Source: Streptomyces sp. NBC_01244 (GTDB lineage Bacteria; Actinomycetota; Actinomycetes; Streptomycetales; Streptomycetaceae). Taken from it: 64,000 nt of DNA. The position numbers were made by a program, and so were the translations under genes. The stretch lies in the NCBI RefSeq assembly GCF_035987325.1, contig NZ_CP108488.1:5208001-5272000 (forward strand), in the 5' to 3' direction. The notes below the pieces were generated by a model that worked only from the letters and a program-made list of their open reading frames with translations, did not search any database and was not told the origin of the DNA. Below, piece by piece: positions 26,076 through 32,755 of the stretch (position 1 is its first letter; each line of letters starts with the position of its first letter).

Positions 26076-26513
26076 TCAGTCCACCGCCAGGAAAGCGGCG
26101 AGCGGCTCGGCGAGGGGCTCGGCGAGCGGTTCCACGAGCGGTTCGACGAAACCGGCGCGCCAGCGTGGTGCCGGGTCCTGGCCGGGGCTGGTCCAGTACT
26201 CCCGGGCGCCGGCCACCTGCCCGTTCCGTACGGTCCACAGGGAGACGGCGCGGTAGACGACGTGGTCCTGGGGTATCTCCACCTCGGTCACGACGAGATC
26301 GCCGTCCGCGAGGATCCGGAGCACGTCGACGGATCTCTCGTCCGCGTAGTCGTCCTCGCTGATGACGGCGATGAAATTGGCGCGACCGACGATGCGTTCG
26401 CTGCTCACGGGCCATTCGATCACCGCGTCCTCGGCGATCAGCAGGGCCACTCCGTCCCAGTCGCGTGCCTCGATCCGCTCCCACAGTCGTGCCACTACCT
26501 TCAACGGCTCCAT
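26076..26513 (-). CDS. SnoaL-like (NTF2 fold) protein
   Basis: The 145-residue product starts MEPLKVVARLWERIEARDWD and has LIAEDAVIEWPVS, DLVVTEVEIP, YRAVSLWTVRNGQVAGAREYW, which is the usual NTF2/SnoaL-like layout. The family includes polyketide cyclases and isomerases but most members are uncharacterised. The C-terminus carries four copies of a V/A-E-P-L repeat encoded by 12-base units, not part of the fold. Its upstream region (26514-26583) is notably AT-rich for this genome. Confidence 0.75.
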   Translation of the reverse strand: MEPLKVVARLWERIEARDWDGVALLIAEDAVIEWPVSSERIVGRANFIAVISEDDYADERSVDVLRILADGDLVVTEVEIPQDHVVYRAVSLWTVRNGQVAGAREYWTSPGQDPAPRWRAGFVEPLVEPLAEPLAEPLAAFLAVD

Positions 26514-26583
26514 GTGCCGCAGTGTGCGGGGGCGCCGCGGAATGCAACAAGCTTTGCTTACAGGCTTATTGACATCGACATAA

Positions 26584-28335
26584 TCAGCGCCGTCGGTACG
26601 TGAGCGGGAGGGAGGTGCTGCCGTCGAGCTCCCGCACCAGGTTCCCGTTGGGAAGCAGCCGCAGGGTGCTCCGCCCGCCCGGCGAACACGACGGCGGCGC
26701 ACCGGAGATCACCGTGGACGGGTCGAGCCCGACGCTGTCGGTGGTGGCGGAGCGCAGCGGCGCGGTCCAGGCGCAGCTGAGTCCTGGGGCCCGGAGGGTC
26801 AGGGACATCACGGGGGAGCCGGTCGTTCCGGGGGCGAGTGTGAGCTGCCAGCTCTGGTCGCCGTAGGTGGTCCGCCAGGTGCCGGCGTAGGCCTCGGGGA
26901 GCGTGGCCGGAGTGACGGAGGGGGGTGGAGTGGTGCCGGTGCCGGCGCCGGTGCCGGCGCCGATGCCGGCACCGGTCGCGTCCCCCGTGCCCCGCGGGCC
27001 GGAGGAGCCGGCCGGGGCGCCGCCGGGGCGGGAGTGGGTCGAACCGTCGCCGGATCCGCTCATGACGGTGTAGACCGTGCCGCCCGCCGCGACGGCGACG
27101 ACCGCGGCGACGGCGACGAGCAGGGCCGTGGAGAAGGCCGCGGGCCGGGAGCGGGCGCCGGCGGCGAGGCCGGGGCCGGGGCCGGTGCTGCGGCCGGGTT
27201 CGGAGGAGGCCCCGGGGCCGGCGAAGGGGTCGGTGCCCGAGCCCGGGTTCGTGCCGGGCACCGGGGTGAGCGTCGGGGCGGGCGCGGGGCTCGGCGTGGA
27301 CCGGCCCGGTTCCCCCGTGGTGCGCTGGGCGGGGACGGCCGCGCGCTCGGGCCGGTCCGGGCCTGCGTCCACGCGGTCCAGCAGGGCTATGGCGTGCTGC
27401 CCGAGCCGTGCGACGAGGGGTGCGGGCAGCCAGGACGCCGGGGTGTCCTTCCGGTCCGCGGCGAGCCGGTCGAGGATTTCGGCGGGGGCGGGCCGGGCGG
27501 CCGGGTCCTTGTGCAGGCAATCGCGTACGACGTCCCGGAGGTCGGCCGGTACGCCGGCCAGGTCCGGTTCCGCTTCGGTGACGCGCATCAGGAGCGCGGC
27601 GATGCCTCCGGGCTGGTCCGGGTCCCCGAAGGGCAGCCGGCCGGTGGCGGCGTAGGCGAGGACCGAGCCGAGGCCGAACACATCGCAGGCCGGGGTCACG
27701 GGGGTGCCGTTGATCTGTTCGGGGGCGAGGAAGCCGGGGGAGCCGAGGAGTTCGCCGGTCTGCGTGAGGGCGGGGTCGGCGGTGGCCCCCAGGGCCCGGG
27801 CGATGCCGAAGTCGATGACGCGGGGGCCGTCGGCGGTGAGCAGGATGTTGCCGGGCTTCAGGTCCCGGTGGACGAGTCCGGCCCGGTGGATGTCCTGGAG
27901 GGCGTACGAGAGCCCCTCGCCCAGGACCCGTACGGAGCCGGCCGGCAACGGGCCGAAGTCGCGGTCCACGGCTTGGCGCAGGCTCGGCCCGGCGATGTAG
28001 GCGGTGGCCAGCCAGGGGATCTCCGCGTCGGGGTCGGCGTCGAGGACGGCGACGGTCCAGTCCCCGCCGACGAGTCGGGCGGCGTCGGCCTCGCGGCGGA
28101 AGCGGGTGCGGAAGTCGGGGTGGGCGGCGAGGTGGGGGTGGATCAGCTTCACGGCGGCGGTACGGGTGCCTGCGCGGGGGCGGGTCCGGGTGCCGGTGCC
28201 CGTGCCCGTGCTGGTGCCAGGGTCGTGTTCCGCGGCGCGGCCGAGGTAGACCTGGCCCATTCCGCCGGTTCCGAGGCGGGCGAGCAGGCGGTACGGACCG
28301 ATGTGTTCGGCATCGCGCGAGTGCAGTTGTTCCAT
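26584..28335 (-). CDS. Membrane Ser/Thr protein kinase (PknB type)
   Basis: The 583-residue protein has an N-terminal kinase domain: GTGGMGQVYLGRA near residue 20, catalytic-pair Lys in AAVKLIHPHL near 60, HRDLKPGNILL near 142 and VIDFGIARALG near 158. A low-complexity Thr-Gly insertion sits between the glycine loop and the Lys. A proline-rich juxtamembrane region, one transmembrane helix (about residues 390-412) and a 150-residue exterior domain follow. It should phosphorylate Ser/Thr in response to an outside signal. The ATG at 28335 has GGAGG 10 bases upstream and begins with the expected kinase N-terminus; longer starts add proline-rich sequence. Confidence 0.9.
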   Translation of the reverse strand: MEQLHSRDAEHIGPYRLLARLGTGGMGQVYLGRAAEHDPGTSTGTGTGTRTRPRAGTRTAAVKLIHPHLAAHPDFRTRFRREADAARLVGGDWTVAVLDADPDAEIPWLATAYIAGPSLRQAVDRDFGPLPAGSVRVLGEGLSYALQDIHRAGLVHRDLKPGNILLTADGPRVIDFGIARALGATADPALTQTGELLGSPGFLAPEQINGTPVTPACDVFGLGSVLAYAATGRLPFGDPDQPGGIAALLMRVTEAEPDLAGVPADLRDVVRDCLHKDPAARPAPAEILDRLAADRKDTPASWLPAPLVARLGQHAIALLDRVDAGPDRPERAAVPAQRTTGEPGRSTPSPAPAPTLTPVPGTNPGSGTDPFAGPGASSEPGRSTGPGPGLAAGARSRPAAFSTALLVAVAAVVAVAAGGTVYTVMSGSGDGSTHSRPGGAPAGSSGPRGTGDATGAGIGAGTGAGTGTTPPPSVTPATLPEAYAGTWRTTYGDQSWQLTLAPGTTGSPVMSLTLRAPGLSCAWTAPLRSATTDSVGLDPSTVISGAPPSCSPGGRSTLRLLPNGNLVRELDGSTSLPLTYRRR

Positions 28336-28911
28336 GACAGGTGGTCCTCCCCCTGGGACTCGCCGGAGCCCGACCATAGTGGGGCCGGGCACGATGCCGG
28401 TTGCGGGGGCGGGGTTGCCGCGGGCCGGCCGTGGGGGCGGAGCTGCCGGAATCCAGGACCCACCCGGTACGGGGATTCCACCAGGCCTACGGGCGGGGTG
28501 CGTTGGCATGCCGGAGATCGGCTGGACGGTCCTGCCCGAACACCAGGGGTGCGGACCCGGCCGATCGGGCCGTCCGCATCCTGCTCGCACAGGCGCGGGG
28601 CGAGGGCCGTGGGGGGCTCGCGCACGCGTCTCCCGCGCCGGGCAACGGCGCCCGGCGGAACTGCGTTCGCAAGGCTGCGCCGCCGGGGCTGCGCCCGGAG
28701 GGACTGTCCCTGCCGGGGGTGTGCTCGCCAAGACTGCGCCTGCCGGGGCCGTGCTCGCCAAGACTGCGCCCGCCAGCACTGCCCCCGGCGGGGCTGCGTC
28801 CGGTGGAACTGCGTTCGCAGGGCTGCCCCTGCCGGGGCTGCGCCCGCCGGGACCGCCCCCGCCGGGCCTGCCCCCGGCGGGGTCTCACCGGCGAGACCCG
28901 AAAGATCCCGC
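28336..28911. repeat. 576-base gap filled by degenerate CCGGGGCTGCGC repeats
   Basis: No credible gene lies between the kinase start and the MarR-like stop. From about 28640 to 28890 the sequence consists of imperfect 14-17 base units of the CCGGGGCTGCGCC type, and one unit (GTGCTCGCCAAGACTGCGCC) occurs twice, near 28720 and 28750. Open frames here on both strands are a by-product of the bias. It may be a decayed repeat-protein gene or an expanded non-coding repeat. Confidence 0.55.
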
Positions 28912-29559
28912 CTACGCCGGGGTGCCGGGTGCGGGTGGCAGGGTGTCCAGGGCGGCCGACAGGCGTTCCAGGACCCGCACCGTTTCGGCGAAGCCGTCTT
29001 CGCCGAGGGCCTCCGCGAGACGGGTGGCCAGGGACGCGTGCCCCGGGCCGATCCTGGCGACGGCGGCGCGGCCGGCGTCCGTGGGGCGCAGCAGCTTCGC
29101 CCGGCGGTGGGCCGGGTTCGGCACGTACTCGGCGAGGCCCTTGGCGGCCAGCAGGTCGGCGATGCGCTGCACGCTCTGCCGGGTGATGCCCATGGCCCGG
29201 GCGATGCCGGCGACGGGGAGGGGCTCGCGGAGCACGGCCCCGAGCACCTGCCACGAGGCCGCGGTCAGCCCGGCCGGGCGGGCCAGCTCCTCCGATACGG
29301 AGAGGAACTGGCCGTTGAGCCGGAACACGCCGAGGGCGGTGCGGCTCAGGAGGTCCTGCCGGGTGCGGACGGGGTTCTCCCGCGGCCCTCTGCCGCGCGC
29401 CGCCGGAGCCGCGCCGGCGGCCCGCGGCCGTTCTCCGGCGGCTCGCGGATGTTCCCCGGCGGCCTGCGGCCGTTCCCCGGCGGCTCGCGGCCGTTCTTCG
29501 GTGGGCGGCTCCGGCCGCTCCGTACCCCGGGGGCGGGGCGGGGGCTGGTGGTCAGGCAT
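28912..29559 (-). CDS. MarR-family transcriptional regulator
   Basis: The 215-residue product has an N-terminal repetitive extension (AAGERPRAAGEHPR-like units, about residues 24-60), then a MarR winged helix: LTAASWQVLGAVLREPLPVA, GIARAMGITRQSVQRIADLL as recognition helix region, and YVPNPAHRRAKLLRPTDAGR as wing. The start overlaps the PfpI-like gene stop by 8 bases, so they form an operon. Twin inverted repeats at 30297-30331 upstream of that operon are the likely operator for this protein. Confidence 0.88.
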   Translation of the reverse strand: MPDHQPPPRPRGTERPEPPTEERPRAAGERPQAAGEHPRAAGERPRAAGAAPAARGRGPRENPVRTRQDLLSRTALGVFRLNGQFLSVSEELARPAGLTAASWQVLGAVLREPLPVAGIARAMGITRQSVQRIADLLAAKGLAEYVPNPAHRRAKLLRPTDAGRAAVARIGPGHASLATRLAEALGEDGFAETVRVLERLSAALDTLPPAPGTPA

Positions 29560-30259
29560 TGCCGGGGTCCGCCGCCATCAGGACCGGGTACGCGCTCGCG
29601 TCCGAGTCGTGGAACAGGCGGTACCAGGCGTCGAGCACGTGCGGCTCGTACACCCCGAGGCGGGCGAAGACCTCGCGGGCGAACGCCACCGGCTCCGTGG
29701 GGCCCGCCGTGATCAGGTCGCCGTCGGTGACCGCGTCGGCCTCGACGTAGCGCTCGGCGCCCCCGTAGCCGGGCTGGCCGCCGAGGTAGAAGGGGGCCGC
29801 GCTGGTGTGCGTACGTCCGTCCAGGACTCCGGCGCGGGCCAGGCCCGCCGTGGCTCCGCAGATCGCGGCGACCGGGACGCCCGCCGCCAGGAACTCCTCG
29901 GCCTTCGCCGCGAAGGGAGCCAGCTCGTCGCCCGTGTCCCACAGTCCGGCGCCGGTCAGGACGAGGAGGGCGGACTCCTCGGGGCGCAGGTCCGCCAGGG
30001 CCAGGTCGGGCTGGATGCGGAGGCCGCCCATCGTGGTGACGGGCCGTCCGGCGGTGGCGCCGACCGTGCGGACCTCGTAGCCGTGCTGGGTCAGGTGCGC
30101 GGTGGTGTGGCCCGTCTCCCAGTCGGCGTAGGTGTCGTACACCGCCACGTGGACCGTGGGGCGGGGCTCCGCCCGCGTCCGGTCCTCTGTCTGAGCCCGG
30201 TTCTCCGCCTGCGTCTCCGCCTGCGCCTTCGCGTGCGTCTGCGCCTGGGTCTCGCTCAT
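29552..30259 (-). CDS. DJ-1/PfpI family protein
   Basis: The 235-residue product has a charged Gln/Ala-rich N-terminus and then a glutamine-amidotransferase-like domain: VHVAVYDTYADWETG near residue 36, LALADLRPEESALLVLTGAG near 85, and VPVAAICGATAGLARAGVL near 130 with the nucleophile-elbow Cys. Relatives act as chaperones, glyoxalases or isonitrile hydratases; function cannot be fixed. GGAGG 8 bases before the ATG at 30259 supports this start. It leads the operon with the MarR regulator. Confidence 0.85.
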   Translation of the reverse strand: MSETQAQTHAKAQAETQAENRAQTEDRTRAEPRPTVHVAVYDTYADWETGHTTAHLTQHGYEVRTVGATAGRPVTTMGGLRIQPDLALADLRPEESALLVLTGAGLWDTGDELAPFAAKAEEFLAAGVPVAAICGATAGLARAGVLDGRTHTSAAPFYLGGQPGYGGAERYVEADAVTDGDLITAGPTEPVAFAREVFARLGVYEPHVLDAWYRLFHDSDASAYPVLMAADPGNA

Positions 30260-30296
30260 CGTGCTCGCCTCCGGTGTCGCCGTCGCCGTGCGCCTA

Positions 30297-30331
30297 TGAC
30301 AGTAGGCTGCCATCATGACAGCTTGCTGTCA
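30297..30331. promoter_or_regulatory. Twin operators upstream of the pfpI-marR operon
   Basis: TGACAG-CTTG-CTGTCA at 30316-30331 is a perfect inverted repeat. TGACAG-TAGG-CTGCCA at 30297-30312 is a second copy with one mismatch, 19 bp away and so nearly two helical turns. On the minus strand, a TTGACA hexamer that could be the -35 box overlaps the perfect copy. This fits repression by the MarR-like protein of the same operon. Confidence 0.75.
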
Positions 30332-30424
30332 ATCCCTCCCCAGACAGACTGCCGAGACCCGCCCCCCACCCGCATACAGACCGCCGATATCCCTCCCCAC
30401 CTGCACACTTCTACGGTTGCGGCC

Positions 30425-31777
30425 ATGACCCCTCACGTCACCCCGGGCGCCACCGTCAAGGCCGCCGACCGCGCTCACGTCTTCCACTCCTGGTCCGCCC
30501 AGGCCCTGATCGACCCGCTCGCCGTGGCCAAAGCCGAGGGGTCGCACTTCTGGGACTACGACGGCAAGCGCTACCTCGACTTCTCCTCCCAGCTGGTCAA
30601 CACCAACATCGGCCACCAGCACCCCAAGGTCGTCGCCGCGATCCAGGAGCAGGCCGCCAGGCTCTGCACCCTGGCCCCGGGCTTCGCCGTCGACGTCCGC
30701 TCCGAGGCCGCACGCCTCATCGCGCAGCGGACCCCCGGCGACCTCGACAAGATCTTCTTCACCAACGGCGGCGCCGAGGCCGTGGAGAACGCCGTCCGCA
30801 TGGCCCGGCTGCACACCGGCCGGCAGAAGGTGATGTCCACCTACCGCTCGTACCACGGCGCCACCTCCGCCGCGATCAACCTGACCGGCGACCCGCGCCG
30901 CTGGCCCTCGGACACGGCCGCCGCCGGCGTCGTGCACTTCTGGGGACCGTTCCTCTACCGCTCGCCCTTCCACGCGACCACCGAGGCCGAGGAGTGCGCG
31001 CGCGCCCTGACACACCTCGCCGACACCATCGCCTTCGAGGGCCCGGCGACGATCGCCGCGATCATCCTGGAGTCGGTCCCCGGCACGGCCGGGATCATGA
31101 CCCCGCCCCCCGGCTACCTGGCCGGCGTGCGCGAGCTCTGCGACCGCTACGGGATCGTCTTCATCCTGGACGAGGTCATGTCGGGATTCGGCCGGACCGG
31201 CAAGTGGTTCGCCGCCGAGCACTTCGACGTCACCCCCGACCTGATCACCTTCGCCAAGGGCGTCAACAGCGGCTACGTCCCGCTCGGCGGCGTCGCGATC
31301 TCCGGCGCGATCGCCGAGACCTTCGCCACGCGCCCCTACCCCGGCGGGCTGACCTACTCCGGTCACCCCCTCGCCTGCGCCGCCGCCGTCGCGACGATGA
31401 ACGCCATGGAGGAGGAGGGCATCGTCGAGCACTCCGCCCACCTCGGCGAGAACGTGATCGGCCCGGCCCTCGCCGAGCTCGCCGAGCGCCACCCCTCGGT
31501 CGGGGAGGTGCGGGGTCTGGGCACCTTCTGGGCCCTGGAACTCGTACGGGACAAGGAGACGCGCGAGCCGCTCGTTCCCTACAACGCCGCGGGCGCCGAC
31601 AACGCGCCGATGGCCGAGTTCGCCGCGGCCTGCAAGGCGTCCGGGCTGTGGCCGTTCGTCAACATGAACCGCACCCACGTCGTCCCGCCGTGCAACATCA
31701 CGGAAGCGGACGCGAAGGAAGGCCTGGCCCTGCTGGACGACGCGCTGACCGTCGCCGACCGGCACGTTTCGGCCTGA
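30425..31777 (+). CDS. Class III PLP aminotransferase (omega-amino acid type)
   Basis: The 450-residue enzyme has FTNGGAEAVENAVRMAR near residue 116 (phosphate loop), YHGATSAAINLTGD near 143, ILDEVMSGFGRTGKWFA near 251 with the PLP-ring Asp, and TFAKGVNSGYVPLGGVAIS near 277 with the Schiff-base Lys. It is close to aspartate-aminotransferase-superfamily enzymes using taurine, beta-alanine or similar omega-amines with pyruvate. Substrate is unproven. It starts 165 bases from the divergent pfpI-marR operon and may share regulation from that region. Confidence 0.88.
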   Translation: MTPHVTPGATVKAADRAHVFHSWSAQALIDPLAVAKAEGSHFWDYDGKRYLDFSSQLVNTNIGHQHPKVVAAIQEQAARLCTLAPGFAVDVRSEAARLIAQRTPGDLDKIFFTNGGAEAVENAVRMARLHTGRQKVMSTYRSYHGATSAAINLTGDPRRWPSDTAAAGVVHFWGPFLYRSPFHATTEAEECARALTHLADTIAFEGPATIAAIILESVPGTAGIMTPPPGYLAGVRELCDRYGIVFILDEVMSGFGRTGKWFAAEHFDVTPDLITFAKGVNSGYVPLGGVAISGAIAETFATRPYPGGLTYSGHPLACAAAVATMNAMEEEGIVEHSAHLGENVIGPALAELAERHPSVGEVRGLGTFWALELVRDKETREPLVPYNAAGADNAPMAEFAAACKASGLWPFVNMNRTHVVPPCNITEADAKEGLALLDDALTVADRHVSA

Positions 31778-32005
31778 CCGAGGTCTCGCCGACGCCCGGC
31801 GGGGCGCGAGCGAGCCTGCCGCGCACCCCCGGGACCGAGGCCGGGGGTGAGGCCCGGACGGGCCGCGCACAGCCTCCGAACAGGCTGGGAGCAGCGAGGG
31901 CGACCCTGCGCGGGTGCCCCGAGCGGGCCCCGCGCAGGGGTGAATGATCAAGACGAGAAGCGCGGTCCGTCCGGATAACGGGCACTAAATCCACATAGCG
32001 GCCAC

Positions 32006-32019
32006 AAACCGATCGGTTT
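32006..32019. promoter_or_regulatory. Operator AAACCGATCGGTTT at the GntR gene promoter
   Basis: A perfect 14-bp palindrome ends 55 bases before the GntR start. A TAAGGT -10 box lies at 32038-32043, so the palindrome overlaps the -35 position. Autoregulation by the GntR protein is the simplest reading. It sits in the 297-base gap after the aminotransferase, whose remainder shows only GC-rich sequence. Confidence 0.65.
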
Positions 32020-32074
32020 CGGCCGTGCCGCCTGGCCTAAGGTGTCCGAAGCCCACAGATGGAGACGGACCCCT

Positions 32075-32755
32075 ATGCCAGGCAGCGGCCCTGTCACCCG
32101 CAACACACTTCGCCAGCAGATCGCGGACGCGCTGCGTGACGAGGTGCTCGCGGGGCGTCTGGCGGCAGGGAGCGAATTCACCGTCAAACAGATCGCGGAG
32201 CAGTACGAAGTCTCCGCGACCCCCGTCCGCGAGGCCCTCGTCGATCTCTCCGCGCAGGGCCTGCTCGACTCCGTCCAGCACCGCGGCTTCCGCGTCCGAG
32301 TCTTCTCCGTGGATGATTTCCGGGGCATGATCGAGGCTCGTACGTTGATCGTGGAAGGCATCTTCCGCAGGCTCGTGGAACGCGGCACCGCCCCCGGCTC
32401 CGGGGAACGGCTGGTCTCGGTGCGCCGCCGGGCGGAGGAGGCGCAGCGGGCGGCGCTGAACGGCTCGCTCGACGTGCTGATCGGCTACGACCTGCGCTTC
32501 TGGAGGGAGCTGAGCGGGCTGGTCGGCAACATCTACATCTCCGAGTTCCTGCACCGGATCCGGGTCCAGTGCTGGGTTTTCGCCGTGCCCTACCTGAAAG
32601 CGGAGCCGGACCTGCGCTCCGACCTGTGGGCCGGCCACAACGAACTGATGGACGCGGTGACCCGCGCGGACGCCGAGGAGGTACGACGCCTCGTGCACGC
32701 GTACAACCAGCACGGTCTCGACTGGGCCGCGGGCCTGAAGGCGACGGGCGCGTGA
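32075..32755 (+). CDS. GntR-family transcriptional regulator (FCD type)
   Basis: The 226-residue product has an N-terminal winged helix: LRQQIADALRDEVLAGRLAA, GSEFTVKQIAEQYEVSATPV, REALVDLSAQGLLDS. A C-terminal all-helical ligand domain of FadR/FCD type follows (IEARTLIVEGIFRRL, GHNELMDAVTRADAEEVRRL). FCD members usually sense carboxylic acids with a bound metal. Its stop overlaps the next start as GTGA, so it is co-transcribed with the large membrane protein. Confidence 0.9.
   Translation: MPGSGPVTRNTLRQQIADALRDEVLAGRLAAGSEFTVKQIAEQYEVSATPVREALVDLSAQGLLDSVQHRGFRVRVFSVDDFRGMIEARTLIVEGIFRRLVERGTAPGSGERLVSVRRRAEEAQRAALNGSLDVLIGYDLRFWRELSGLVGNIYISEFLHRIRVQCWVFAVPYLKAEPDLRSDLWAGHNELMDAVTRADAEEVRRLVHAYNQHGLDWAAGLKATGA

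Noticed and set aside
28301..30424. N-terminal extension of the class III aminotransferase ORF
   Set aside because: Runs antisense through the MarR and PfpI-like genes; the aminotransferase family begins at 30425.
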